Notes: generated from the letters alone by a model not told the origin. DNA of 64,000 nucleotides from Solimicrobium sp043758755 (GCA_043758755.1 JAYVMW010000012.1:1-64000); one strand, 5' to 3'. Positions 52,944-61,853 are shown, numbered from the stretch's first letter. Numbers and translations are program-made.

Positions 52944-54321
52944 ACAATGCGCGCATTTGATTCATGGTCTGTTTGAAACGACGCTGAATTTGCTCCTGCT
53001 GAATGTGACGTCCCTGTCTCACGCGCCACTGACCACCCACCATGACATCGCGCACCAGATTGTCATTGCCGGAAAAAATCCAGGTGTTCAGAATGTCTGC
53101 GCTGGCAATGCCGCACAGGTTGGGATGATCTTCATCCAGTACCAGCAGATCCGCGCGTTTGCCTGGCGCCAGAATGCCCACCGGCCTGCCACTGGCCTGT
53201 GCACCGCCCTGCAGGCAGGCTTTCCACAGAAAATCACCGATATGGCGTTGCCCGGCAACGCTGGACATGTTGCGACGTTGAGCGGACAGACGCTGCCCGT
53301 ATTCGAGCCAGCGTAATTCTTCAATCGGACTTTGCGAAACATGGCTGTCGCTGCCTATGCCGAAGCGCCCCTGTTGCGCGATGAAATCCGGCAGCGGGAA
53401 AAAACCGTCGCCCAGATTACCTTCTGTACTGGTGCAGATGCCGGCAACCGCCTTGCTGCGCGCGATCTGGCCGACTTCAGTAGCAGACAGGTGAGTGGCA
53501 TGGACCAGACACCAGCGGTCATTGACATCCTGTGTATCCATGAGCAATTCAACAGGACGTTTTCCGGAATACGCGCTACAGCTGTCGACTTCTTTTTGCT
53601 GTTCTGCGATGTGAATATGTACAGGGCGGTCTGCCGGTAATGCATTGATCAGTTCGCTGATCTGAGCGGTCGATGCAGCACGCAGTGAATGTGGCGCCAC
53701 GCCGACTTCGACCTGGCCATTGCGAGCTGCCTCCAGCAATTGCACCAGCTTTAAAATCTGCTCAGGGTTGGTGGAAAAACGCCGCTGTTCAGTACGCAAT
53801 GCATCCTGATTGAAGTCGGCATAGCTGTACAGGACCGGAAGCATTGTCATTCCAATTCCCGTCTCCTGTGCGGCGGCAATGACGCGCTGCGCCGTTTCGG
53901 CCATGTTGTCGTAAAACGCGCCATCCGGAGCGCGGTGCAGATAATGGAACTCACACACCGAGGTGTAGCCGTGGCGCAGACATTCTGAATACAGTTGCGC
54001 GGCGATGGACTGGATCTGCTCCGGATTGACAGCCAGGGCAAAACGGTACATCAGATCGCGCCAGGTCCAGAAACTATCCGGACCTTCGCCGGCAATTTCG
54101 GTCATGCCGGCAATGGCACGCTGAAATGCATGCGAATGCAGATTCACCATGCCCGGCACTACAAACTGCGCAACCTGCTCATGATTTTTCGGCGTGGTAT
54201 CCGTTTCTGTACTGGTTAAGTTGCCCTGATCATTCCATTGCAGACGCACGTTTTTGGTCCAGCCGTGTTCCAGCCACACATGACGAGCAAACAGACTCGG
54301 TAGTTGGTTCGCTTCAGTCAT
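52942..54321 (-). CDS. hutF: Formimidoylglutamate deiminase HutF
   Basis: A 459-residue amidohydrolase that removes ammonia from N-formimidoyl-L-glutamate to give N-formyl-L-glutamate in the five-step histidine degradation route. Metal ligands appear in PGMVNLHSHAFQRAIAGM, in VHIHIAEQ and in GIGSDSHVS. It overlaps hutG by four bases (ATGA). The other hut genes are not in the window. Confidence 0.93.
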   Translation of the reverse strand: MTEANQLPSLFARHVWLEHGWTKNVRLQWNDQGNLTSTETDTTPKNHEQVAQFVVPGMVNLHSHAFQRAIAGMTEIAGEGPDSFWTWRDLMYRFALAVNPEQIQSIAAQLYSECLRHGYTSVCEFHYLHRAPDGAFYDNMAETAQRVIAAAQETGIGMTMLPVLYSYADFNQDALRTEQRRFSTNPEQILKLVQLLEAARNGQVEVGVAPHSLRAASTAQISELINALPADRPVHIHIAEQQKEVDSCSAYSGKRPVELLMDTQDVNDRWCLVHATHLSATEVGQIARSKAVAGICTSTEGNLGDGFFPLPDFIAQQGRFGIGSDSHVSQSPIEELRWLEYGQRLSAQRRNMSSVAGQRHIGDFLWKACLQGGAQASGRPVGILAPGKRADLLVLDEDHPNLCGIASADILNTWIFSGNDNLVRDVMVGGQWRVRQGRHIQQEQIQRRFKQTMNQMRAL

Positions 54322-55133
54322 GCACGGCTCCTGACTTGTGCCCAGTTCAGGCAGGCCGACAACAATTCAGACAGCAGAGGTTGAACGCCAGAAGCAATAT
54401 CCGGTCGATAAGTAAAAGGCGCTGTTTCATCCATATATACACATTGCGCCATTTCAAGCTGAACGGCATGCACATTGTGATCTGGCTGCCCGTAGTTGCG
54501 GGTGATATAGCCGCCTTTGAAACGGCCGTTGAATACATGCGTGTATCGCGCGGCATTTTTTGAACTGGAAATGACTTCCTGCAGGCCGTCCTGCAAATCC
54601 AGTGCGCAGGACTTCTGGTCCACGGTGCCAAAATTAAGATCAGGTAATTTGCCATTAAAAAAACGCGGCACATGAGATGCAATCGAATGGGCGTCCCACA
54701 GAACAGCGATGCCATGTTTATCCCGGATGCGCTGCAGTTCGTGCTGGAGTCGGGAGTGATAGGGTTGCCAGTATTGCTGGATGCGCTGTTCTATCTGTGG
54801 TGCGGTTGGTTCACAGTCCGGTTTGTATAACGGCTGTTTGGCAAACGTATCAACCGGACACAGGCCGGTCGTATCCTGCCCCGGATATAAATTGCTGTCT
54901 TCCCTGGGACGGTTCAGATCAATCACGTAACGTGAATATTCGGCACTGATTACCGACGCTCCCAATTTTTCTGCCATGTTGTACAGCAGCGTGAGATGCC
55001 AGTCTGTGTCGGCTTTAACCTGGGCAACCTGCTCCATATTTTGTGCAATGTCTGACGGTATGGCCGTACCGACATGTGGCATGGAAATCAGCAATGGCGC
55101 GTGGCCTGCGCGGAAATGAAATGGTGTTGGCAT
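54318..55133 (-). CDS. hutG: N-formylglutamate deformylase HutG
   Basis: A 271-residue zinc hydrolase that converts N-formyl-L-glutamate to glutamate and formate, the partner step after HutF. Family segments are LLISMPHVGTAIP, YVIDLNRPRED and AVLWDAHSIASHVP. An in-frame start at 55208 would add 25 residues; ATG 55133 gives the expected family N-terminus. It is first in a two-gene hutGF operon with translational coupling. Confidence 0.92.
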   Translation of the reverse strand: MPTPFHFRAGHAPLLISMPHVGTAIPSDIAQNMEQVAQVKADTDWHLTLLYNMAEKLGASVISAEYSRYVIDLNRPREDSNLYPGQDTTGLCPVDTFAKQPLYKPDCEPTAPQIEQRIQQYWQPYHSRLQHELQRIRDKHGIAVLWDAHSIASHVPRFFNGKLPDLNFGTVDQKSCALDLQDGLQEVISSSKNAARYTHVFNGRFKGGYITRNYGQPDHNVHAVQLEMAQCVYMDETAPFTYRPDIASGVQPLLSELLSACLNWAQVRSRA

Positions 55134-55695
55134 TGTGGAGTTGTTGGTTTGGTATGTAGCGGGAATAGGGCGGTAGCCGAATTTGTTGCTGAGGTGAAAA
55201 GAAAGCACATCGTATCAGTTCGATCGATTAATTCAAGCATAAATTCGCGAACACCAGTTTCTGTTGCTTAAGAGAAGCTGCTTCGGATCTAAGAATATAA
55301 GTTGCCAAACCAACATATCTATTTGTAATAACGGTCTGATTTTTCAGTAAATATTTCCTTGCTTAAAAAATAAATATGAGCAAATGTGCAGCAAATTCCG
55401 TTGGCTGTGGGCCATGGATACGAATTCCGTGAAGCAAATATGAACTTTGCGGACGTTTTCCATTGTCTTGTAAATACGAGTTTTGGATAATTATTAGTTT
55501 GAATATACTTTTTCGAAATTGAACGTTGGGCAGATAAGTTCAATTTTAGTATTTCTGGTGGGGTGTTTCAGGCAGAAATGCGAGGGGTACGCAAGGAATT
55601 GTTGGAAGCAGAAGGTCTTTCAATCAATTTAATGTTGTCCGGAATTGGCTTGCGTTTGTATTCATTCATTTTTTAACTGACTAAAGAGTACTGAC
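55134..55695. other. AT-rich intergenic region upstream of hutG and the FixJ-like gene
   Basis: No gene is supported in these 562 bases. A 9-bp-armed inverted repeat lies at 55516-55546. No hut operator-like palindrome, tRNA or riboswitch was recognised. Confidence 0.4.
55516..55546. repeat. Inverted repeat upstream of the FixJ-like gene
   Basis: AAATTGAAC and GTTCAATTT form perfect 9-bp arms around a 13-base spacer about 150 bases before the response-regulator gene. It could be an operator or a weak hairpin. Confidence 0.4.
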
Positions 55696-56319
55696 ATGAT
55701 TAATACTAAAACGAAAACGAAAACGAAAACGATCGCCATTGTTGATGACGATGAGGGAGTGCGAGATTCATTGACATGGCTGTTAAATTCACAGGACCAC
55801 ACCATTAAATGTTATTCGAACGGGGAAGACTTCCTGAAAGATTACAATCCAGAAGAATACAACTGCATCATTCTCGACGTGAGGATGCCAGGAATGAATG
55901 GTCTGGAAATATTCAACAAACTGCGTTCCCAAAATTATTTTCCTCCAGTGGTATTTCTGTCTGGTCATGCTGATTTGTGTACCGCGGTTGAGGCAGTCAA
56001 AAATGGCGCATCTGAATTTTTGCAAAAACCGGTGGTGAATAATGATCTGGTAAATCAGATTGCAGACCTGATCAAAAATGATATGGAAAAACGTGAAAAA
56101 TGGCGTCTTACCAATACCATCAAAGATCAACTGTCCCATCTGACTTCGCGTGAACAGGAAGTCATGCACCTGATGTTGACAGGCAAACTGAACAAGCAGG
56201 TCGCCGATGAGCTCGGGATCGCCATTAAAACTGTTGAAGTACATCGTTCCCGGATTTTGGAAAAAATGAATGTGAGATCAGCGCTTGCCCTGTCGCATCT
56301 GTTAAGTAATATCCAGTAA
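55696..56319 (+). CDS. FixJ/LuxR-type response regulator
   Basis: A 207-residue two-domain regulator. The receiver domain (about residues 12-125) has the acidic pair in IVDDDEG, acceptor aspartate in IILDVRMPG and lysine in LQKPV. The LuxR-type helix-turn-helix (about 145-205) contains LTSREQEVMHLMLTGKLNKQ and AIKTVEVHRSRILEKM. The N-terminus is encoded by four tandem AAAACG units (55708-55731), giving a Lys-Thr repeat. No histidine kinase is adjacent. Confidence 0.92.
   Translation: MINTKTKTKTKTIAIVDDDEGVRDSLTWLLNSQDHTIKCYSNGEDFLKDYNPEEYNCIILDVRMPGMNGLEIFNKLRSQNYFPPVVFLSGHADLCTAVEAVKNGASEFLQKPVVNNDLVNQIADLIKNDMEKREKWRLTNTIKDQLSHLTSREQEVMHLMLTGKLNKQVADELGIAIKTVEVHRSRILEKMNVRSALALSHLLSNIQ
55708..55731 (+). 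repeat. Hexanucleotide tandem repeat (AAAACG)x4
   Basis: Four perfect copies of AAAACG lie at the start of the response-regulator gene. Copy number changes would keep frame and only alter the number of Lys-Thr pairs. Confidence 0.9.
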
Positions 56320-56337
56320 TCAGGTTATCCCGGCGGG

Positions 56338-57945
56338 TTAATACGTAACCAACTGCCGGGATCCCGAATTCAGGCTGCCCAGTTTAAAGACGCTGACAAC
56401 GTCGCTCAGATGGGCAGCCTGTTCATTTAATGATGCGGCCGCAGCCGCGGCTTCCTCAACCAATGCTGCATTTTGCTGGGTAACGCCATCCAGCGATGAA
56501 ATTGCCTGCCTGATCTGGTTGACGGCCTGCGACTGTTCACGACTTGACGTACTGATTTCAGCAACGGTTGTGGTGACGTTCTGAATGCTTTCCACTACCT
56601 CATCCATGGTGGATCCGGCCTGATTGACCAGCTTGCTGCCAGCTTCAACCTTGGAGACAGATTCGCTGATTAATTCCTTGATTTCCTTGGCCGCGCTGGC
56701 TGAGCGCTGTGCCAGATTGCGCACTTCTGTCGCAACTACTGCAAATCCGCGCCCCTGCTCTCCGGCGCGCGCTGCTTCGACTGCTGCATTCAGAGCCAGA
56801 ATATTGGTTTGAAACGCGATGCCGTCAATGACACTGATGATTTCAACAATTTTGCGCGATGATGCATTGATTGAATTAATGGTTTCAACCACCTCGGCCA
56901 TTCTTGCACCACCACGGCTGGCAACTTCGGACGATTTGTTGGCCAGCTCATTGGCCTGCTGGGCATTTTCTGAATTCAGTTGGACATTGCCGGTAACCTG
57001 TTCAATTGCCGAGGCGGTTTGTTCCAGTGCACTGGCCTGCGTTTCAGTGCGACCGGACAGATCCATATTGGCCGTGGCAATTTCATTGGTCGTCTGAGAA
57101 ATGGTATGTGAACTGATACGTACGTCATGCACAATCGAGTTCAGGGTGTCGTTCATTTTTTTGATTGACCTGAGCAACTCACCGGTTTCATCCCTGTTTG
57201 AATTTTCTGCAATCACACTGCTCAAATCACCGTTTGCCACGCGTTCTGCCACCTCAACGGCCAGATTGAGCGGCGTAACAATATTCTTGATGAGTATGAC
57301 TGTCAGCAGACCTCCGACAATACCTGCAATGAGTATCACGATAATCTGAACCCGCAATCCCGTGCTGTAACTCTGATCTGCATTTTGAGCACGCTGCACC
57401 ATTATTTTTTGTGACTGGTCCAACACAAAGGCAACGATACTTTCGATTTTTTGGGTTGCAGGGCGATCCATCCCTTTTACCAGCGCATCGACGATATGCG
57501 AGCTGTTCGGATTGGCGACATCGTATTGCTTAAGTGCAGTCAAATACTTGTTTTCAAGTTCTGCGTGCAGGGCAAGGGATTCATCTACCTCCTTGGTATC
57601 AAATCCCAGTTTTATAAACTGACCTTTGAGTTTATTCAGATTTGTTTGGGTAATTTCGCTCTCTTTGGCAAAAGCCTTGCTGTACTTGTCAAAGGCAGCC
57701 TGATCATTGCCGCGCAATAACGTATCTTTCCATTCCTGGACCTGCTTTTTGAATTCGACCTGCGCAGTACGTGCAGTGTCTATCGAATTTTCAAGCTGGG
57801 TGGAGAGGGCCATGGTTTCTTGATCGATGGCACGTATTTCAGAAAAGGTGCGCCACCCGGTCAGGCCAGTGATCAATATTGTGAACATTAAAAAGCTGGC
57901 CAAAATGGTAAGTTTGGTTGCGATTTTTAAATCAGCCAGTTTCAT
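56338..57945 (-). CDS. Methyl-accepting chemotaxis protein
   Basis: A 535-residue chemoreceptor. TM1 is at about residues 10-30, a periplasmic four-helix-type domain (about 35-190) has VQEWKDTLLRGN, TM2 is at about 192-215, and a HAMP domain follows. The cytoplasmic signalling hairpin tip is visible as GIAFQTNILALNAAVEAARA. There is no NWETF-type C-terminal pentapeptide. ATG 57945 has an AAGGAG site; an in-frame start at 58050 is unlikely. A TTGCAA/TATACT promoter lies upstream. It converges on the FixJ-like gene. Confidence 0.94.
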   Translation of the reverse strand: MKLADLKIATKLTILASFLMFTILITGLTGWRTFSEIRAIDQETMALSTQLENSIDTARTAQVEFKKQVQEWKDTLLRGNDQAAFDKYSKAFAKESEITQTNLNKLKGQFIKLGFDTKEVDESLALHAELENKYLTALKQYDVANPNSSHIVDALVKGMDRPATQKIESIVAFVLDQSQKIMVQRAQNADQSYSTGLRVQIIVILIAGIVGGLLTVILIKNIVTPLNLAVEVAERVANGDLSSVIAENSNRDETGELLRSIKKMNDTLNSIVHDVRISSHTISQTTNEIATANMDLSGRTETQASALEQTASAIEQVTGNVQLNSENAQQANELANKSSEVASRGGARMAEVVETINSINASSRKIVEIISVIDGIAFQTNILALNAAVEAARAGEQGRGFAVVATEVRNLAQRSASAAKEIKELISESVSKVEAGSKLVNQAGSTMDEVVESIQNVTTTVAEISTSSREQSQAVNQIRQAISSLDGVTQQNAALVEEAAAAAASLNEQAAHLSDVVSVFKLGSLNSGSRQLVTY

Positions 57946-58036
57946 GTCGAACTCCTTAGCGCAGTAATGCCAATTCAAACGGAAATTATTTTTTAATCCA
58001 TACAACGTGACGCCTGCTGCAAGAAAAGCATGGTGA

Positions 58037-58064
58037 AGTATAGAATGCAAACGACTAATTGCAA
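58037..58064 (-). promoter_or_regulatory. Putative promoter of the chemoreceptor gene
   Basis: On the minus strand TTGCAA (58064-58059) and TATACT (58042-58037) are 16 bases apart, about 92 bases before the start codon. The -35 lies in an AT-rich inverted repeat, ACTAATT/AATTAGT. Confidence 0.4.
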
Positions 58065-58116
58065 TTAAATTAGTTTTGCGAATAACCTTGAGTTTGGTGC
58101 GAACCGGTTGAGTGTG

Positions 58117-58132
58117 GAATCACGAGTGATTC
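58117..58132. repeat. Short inverted repeat upstream of the chemoreceptor gene
   Basis: GAATCAC and GTGATTC are separated by two bases. It is a possible operator about 55 bases beyond the putative -35 of the chemoreceptor promoter. Confidence 0.35.
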
Positions 58133-58157
58133 GACAGTGAGTAAGGAGGGGAATGGA

Positions 58158-58223
58158 ATCGATGAATTTTTTTGTGGGGAACAATAAAAAATTAAGTGTT
58201 CACCATGTTGAAAATTCATCGAT
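58158..58223 (-). repeat. Long-armed inverted repeat downstream of yajQ
   Basis: ATCGATGAATTTT at 58158-58170 and AAAATTCATCGAT at 58211-58223 are perfect 13-bp arms. Inside them an imperfect inner stem (GGGGAACA with TGTTCACC) extends the fold. It begins 13 bases after the yajQ stop and could act as a terminator or processed 3' end, or be a small palindromic element. Confidence 0.6.
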
Positions 58224-58235
58224 GGGAGTGCTGCA

Positions 58236-58721
58236 TCAATCTCTGAAATTATTGAATTCCAAAGGCAGATCTTTAATTTCTTTTTTCAGCATTGCCATGG
58301 CAGACTGCAGATCATCACGTTTGGCACCGGTGACACGTACCGCATCACCCTGAATTGAAGCCTGAACCTTGAGCTTGCTGTCCTTGATAACGCGAACTAT
58401 CTTTTTTGCATCTTCGGTTTCTATGCCATTTTTGATTTTGATGACCTGTTTGATTTTGTCTCCGCCGATTTTTTCGATTTTTCCGTTATCCAGAAAACGT
58501 ACATCGACGCCGCGCTTGCTGAGTTTGTTGAGCATGATTTCACGTAATTGTTCAAGCTGGAAATCGGCATCGGCAAAGGCTGTCAGATCGCGCTCCTTCT
58601 GTTCGATACGCGCATCGGAACCTTTAAAGTCGAAGCGGTTGCTGATTTCTTTGTTGGCCTGATCGATGGCGTTTTTTACTTCGACCATATCGGCTTCAGA
58701 AACGGTGTCAAAAGAGGGCAT
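58236..58721 (-). CDS. yajQ: YajQ family c-di-GMP-binding protein
   Basis: A 161-residue nucleotide-binding protein of the YajQ/DUF520 family starting MPSFDTVSEADMVEVKNAID, with the duplicated fold and the segment IKDSKLKVQASIQGD. Homologues in Xanthomonas and Pseudomonas bind c-di-GMP and act with a LysR-type regulator; E. coli YajQ binds nucleotides and tRNA. A good AAGGAAC site precedes the start. Single gene. Confidence 0.93.
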   Translation of the reverse strand: MPSFDTVSEADMVEVKNAIDQANKEISNRFDFKGSDARIEQKERDLTAFADADFQLEQLREIMLNKLSKRGVDVRFLDNGKIEKIGGDKIKQVIKIKNGIETEDAKKIVRVIKDSKLKVQASIQGDAVRVTGAKRDDLQSAMAMLKKEIKDLPLEFNNFRD

Positions 58722-58790
58722 GGGATGTTCCTTTGTGATAGTGCTATCAAAGCCGGTATTTTAGCGTAACTCACAGGGTTGATACCAGTT

Positions 58791-58796
58791 TATAAT
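58791..58796 (+). promoter_or_regulatory. Putative -10 element immediately upstream of murB
   Basis: A perfect TATAAT ends nine bases before the murB ATG. If used, transcription would begin at about 58802-58804, giving a leaderless or nearly leaderless message. No -35 consensus is clear. Confidence 0.35.
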
Positions 58797-58804
58797 CTCG
58801 CACC

Positions 58805-59821
58805 ATGCCAATTCACTCACTGCTCCAGTCTGATTTTGACCTGCAATCGCTGACCACTTTCGGGATTGCCGCGCGCGCTCGATTTTATACCCGCATTACC
58901 CAACCGGAACAGTTGCCCCTGCTGGATCAGATGCCGCAACTGGCAGGCTTGCCGCGTCTGATACTGGGCGGAGGCAGCAATCTGATTCTGACTGGCGATT
59001 TTCCGGGCGTCGTAGTACACATGGCCCTGTCAGGGCGCTCCCTTGTCGGTGCCGATGAACGGTTCAATTACGTACAGGCTGCGGGCGGTGAAGTGTGGCA
59101 TGACTTTGTGCTGTGGACGTTGGACCAGGGTTGGGGCGGTCTGGAAAATCTGTCGCTCATACCCGGCAGCGTTGGCGCTGCACCGATACAGAATATAGGT
59201 GCATACGGTGTGGAGCTGAAGGATGTTTTTCATTCATTGGACTGGTACGAATTCGCGACCGGAAAAATTCACCAGATAACGGATTGCCGGTTCGCCTATC
59301 GCGACAGTATTTTTAAGCATTCCTTGCGCGATAAAGGTGTCATCCAGAGCGTCACCTTTGCCTTGCCGAAAATGTGGCAGGCCAAACTGGGTTACGGGGA
59401 TGTCGCCAGGGCAGTACAGGCATACGATCCGCCGACGCCAATTCAGATCAGTCAGGCGGTCTGCTCTATTCGGCAAAGTAAATTGCCTGATCCTGCACAA
59501 ATTGGCAATGCCGGCAGCTTTTTTAAAAACCCGGTTGTCAGCAATGCATTGCGTGACAGCCTGCTGCAGCAGTATCCGAACCTGGTCAGCTATCCGCAGG
59601 ACGACAGTCATTCTAAACTGGCAGCGGGCTGGTTAATCGAGCAGGCGGGCTGGAAGGGTAAGGCTCTCGGGCAGGTTGGCGTCTACGCAAAACAGGCCCT
59701 GGTGCTGGTGAATCTGGGAGGGGCGGCCGGGCACGAAGTGGTCACTTTGTCGCGCGCCATTCAAGCTGATGTGCTCATCAGGTTTGGTGTTCAGCTGGAA
59801 ATTGAGCCTGTGTTTGTCTGA
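58805..59821 (+). CDS. murB: UDP-N-acetylenolpyruvoylglucosamine reductase
   Basis: A 338-residue FAD enzyme that reduces enolpyruvyl-UDP-GlcNAc to UDP-MurNAc in peptidoglycan synthesis. FAD-binding LILGGGSNLIL, PGSVGAAPIQNIGAYG, the YRDSIFK motif of type I MurB and the catalytic serine in NAGSFFKNP are present; the catalytic glutamate is near the C-terminus (LEIEP). No ribosome-binding site precedes the ATG. Confidence 0.96.
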   Translation: MPIHSLLQSDFDLQSLTTFGIAARARFYTRITQPEQLPLLDQMPQLAGLPRLILGGGSNLILTGDFPGVVVHMALSGRSLVGADERFNYVQAAGGEVWHDFVLWTLDQGWGGLENLSLIPGSVGAAPIQNIGAYGVELKDVFHSLDWYEFATGKIHQITDCRFAYRDSIFKHSLRDKGVIQSVTFALPKMWQAKLGYGDVARAVQAYDPPTPIQISQAVCSIRQSKLPDPAQIGNAGSFFKNPVVSNALRDSLLQQYPNLVSYPQDDSHSKLAAGWLIEQAGWKGKALGQVGVYAKQALVLVNLGGAAGHEVVTLSRAIQADVLIRFGVQLEIEPVFV

Positions 59822-59852
59822 GAACAACCGGTTCGAATCAATGTCAGCACCT

Positions 59853-59890
59853 AAAAAAATACCGGAACAATTTTTTCCGGTATTTTTTTT
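59853..59890 (+). terminator. Terminator of murB
   Basis: AAATACCGGAA and TTCCGGTATTT form the stem, with an A-run before and a T-run after. It can act in both directions, including for the convergent Spy-like gene. Confidence 0.85.
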
Positions 59891-59907
59891 AGGGGGTGGA
59901 TGGTTAC

Positions 59908-60396
59908 TTAATTGTGGTGGTGTTCATCGCCATGAGCGTGCATATGTTGCGCCATCTTTGCTGCAGCCTTGTTCATGGTAACCTGCTGCTCTGGAGTCAA
60001 CACTGCATAAAATGTTTTCAGTGCAGCTAAATGATTTTGCATGGAAGTCATGTGTTTTTGCATCATCGCCAAATGATTTTCCAGTTGCTCAGGTGCCGAC
60101 AGTTTGTCCATATCCGCTTTGGAAGGCATCGATTTGTGTTCAGCCTGCATGGCACTCATTTGCTGATGAATACTGTCGGTAAATGTCTTCCAGGCTGGTT
60201 CCTGTGCTGCTGTCAATTTCAGTGAGTCATGCAGTTTGGCTTCGTGATCCTGCATGTGTTTTGTCATTTGTGCATGCATGCAGTCATCTTTGGCCTGCGC
60301 ATCTTTGCAGCCCCCAGATTCCTGGGCACTTGCCATCAGTGCGATTGAGGTAAAACCGATAACGGTACAGCTCAGGATAAATCGCTTTATGTTCAT
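59908..60396 (-). CDS. Spy/CpxP-like periplasmic protein (LTXXQ motifs)
   Basis: A 162-residue exported protein with signal peptide ending LMASAQ. The mature part is helical, rich in Met, His and Gln, with LTAAQE and LTPEQQ motifs and a histidine-rich C-terminus (HMHAHGDEHHHN). This resembles Spy/CpxP-type ATP-independent chaperones and metal-responsive periplasmic proteins. The His-rich tail suggests metal binding. Two adjacent ATGs occur; the second is six bases after GGAG and is preferred. Confidence 0.75.
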   Translation of the reverse strand: MNIKRFILSCTVIGFTSIALMASAQESGGCKDAQAKDDCMHAQMTKHMQDHEAKLHDSLKLTAAQEPAWKTFTDSIHQQMSAMQAEHKSMPSKADMDKLSAPEQLENHLAMMQKHMTSMQNHLAALKTFYAVLTPEQQVTMNKAAAKMAQHMHAHGDEHHHN

Positions 60397-60532
60397 CATT
60401 TTCTCCAGATTGGGATATTTGCATCAAATAACACGGTATGTGTCTGGCAGTATGGTAGGAGCAGCATGTATCGATTAAGTGTCCGGTGCGACTGGTTTTG
60501 TATCGATGTGTATTGGATCAGTATGACACATA

Positions 60533-60562
60533 ACAAAAATGCCACGCAAGTGACATTTTTGT
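60533..60562 (-). terminator. Probable terminator of argG
   Basis: ACAAAAATG and CATTTTTGT flank a CAC/GTG inner stem with one mismatch, forming a hairpin 18 bases after the argG stop. On the minus strand it is followed by T-rich sequence. Confidence 0.6.
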
Positions 60563-60579
60563 TGTCGAAAAATCAGCTG

Positions 60580-61809
60580 TTATTTTCGTTTGATTTTTGC
60601 ATTTGCTGCAATCCGCATGCGTAATGCATTGAGCTTGATAAAGCCACCTGCATCGGCCTGATTATAAGCGCCGCCGTCTTCATCAAACGTGGCGATGTTC
60701 ATGTCAAACAGTGAATCGGTTTTGGAATCGCGCGCCATGGTGGTGACATTGCCTTTGTACAGTTTCAGGCGCACCCAGCCATTGACACTTTTCTGGGTGT
60801 GATCAATCAGGGTTTGCAGGGCGATGCGTTCCGGTGACCACCAGTAACCGTTATAGATCATGCTGGCGTAACGCGGCATCAGGTCATCTTTCAGATGGGC
60901 GACTTCACGGTCCAAAGTAATGGATTCGATGGCGCGGTGCGCACGCAGCATGATGGTGCCGCCCGGGGTTTCATAGCAGCCACGTGATTTCATCCCGACG
61001 TAACGATTTTCGACCAGGTCCAGACGGCCGATACCATGTTTGCCACCCAGCCGATTCAATTCGGTCAGTACCGTCGCCGGTGACATGCGTGTGCCATTCA
61101 GTGCCACGATATCACCGTGTTCAAATTCGATATCCAGGAATTCGGGCTGATCCGGTGCCGCTTCAGGACTGACAGTCCAGCGCCACATGCTTTCTTCAGC
61201 TTCTGCGCTCGGATTTTCCAGATGGCGGCCCTCAAAACTGATATGCAGCAGATTGGCATCCATCGAATACGGAGCGCCGCCTTTTTTGTGTTTCATGTCA
61301 ATTTCGATGCCGGCGTCTTCGGCATATTTCAGCAGCTTTTCGCGTGACAGCAAATCCCACTCACGCCATGGTGCAATCACTTTGATGTTCGGTGACAGCG
61401 CGTAGGCGCCCAGTTCAAAACGTACCTGATCATTACCCTTGCCAGTCGCGCCGTGCGAAATGGTGTCGGCACCGGTCAGGGTGGCAATTTCCACCAGACG
61501 CTTGGCGATCAGCGGACGGGCGATTGAAGTGCCCAGCAAATATTCGCCTTCATACACGGTATTGGCACGAAACATCGGGAACACGAAATCGCGCACAAAC
61601 TCTTCGCGCAGATCGTCGATATAAATATTTTCCGGTTTGATGCCGAATTTCAGTGCTTTCTGACGGGCCGGTTCCAGTTCTTCGCCCTGACCCAGATCAG
61701 CGGTAAAGGTGACGATTTCACAATGATAGTTATCCTGCAGCCATTTCAGAATCACAGAAGTGTCCAGGCCGCCTGAATAGGCTAAAACTACTTTTTTAAT
61801 ATCGCTCAT
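60580..61809 (-). CDS. argG: Argininosuccinate synthase
   Basis: A 409-residue enzyme that joins citrulline and aspartate with ATP to give argininosuccinate, the penultimate step to arginine. The PP-loop AYSGGLDTSV lies at residues 10-19, with GATGKGNDQVRFE and EYLLGTSIARPLIAK. ATG 61809 gives the usual MSDIKKVVLAYSGG opening; an in-frame extension to 61938 overlaps argF and is unlikely. It follows argF after 44 bases. Confidence 0.96.
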   Translation of the reverse strand: MSDIKKVVLAYSGGLDTSVILKWLQDNYHCEIVTFTADLGQGEELEPARQKALKFGIKPENIYIDDLREEFVRDFVFPMFRANTVYEGEYLLGTSIARPLIAKRLVEIATLTGADTISHGATGKGNDQVRFELGAYALSPNIKVIAPWREWDLLSREKLLKYAEDAGIEIDMKHKKGGAPYSMDANLLHISFEGRHLENPSAEAEESMWRWTVSPEAAPDQPEFLDIEFEHGDIVALNGTRMSPATVLTELNRLGGKHGIGRLDLVENRYVGMKSRGCYETPGGTIMLRAHRAIESITLDREVAHLKDDLMPRYASMIYNGYWWSPERIALQTLIDHTQKSVNGWVRLKLYKGNVTTMARDSKTDSLFDMNIATFDEDGGAYNQADAGGFIKLNALRMRIAANAKIKRK

Positions 61810-61853
61810 GATGTTCTCTAAAAATGAAAAGGGTAATGAATGTGCAAGGTAAA

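Noticed and set aside
55319..55543. Minus-strand open frame of 74 residues upstream of the FixJ-like gene
   Set aside because: No ribosome-binding site, no recognised motif, AT-rich noncoding composition.
58153..58353. Plus-strand open frame of 66 residues overlapping the end of yajQ
   Set aside because: It is antisense to yajQ and runs through the inverted repeat at 58158-58223.
60466..60519. Direct repeat TGTATCGAT about 40 bases apart between the Spy-like gene and argG
   Set aside because: Two nine-base copies without symmetry or promoter context are weak evidence for a functional site.
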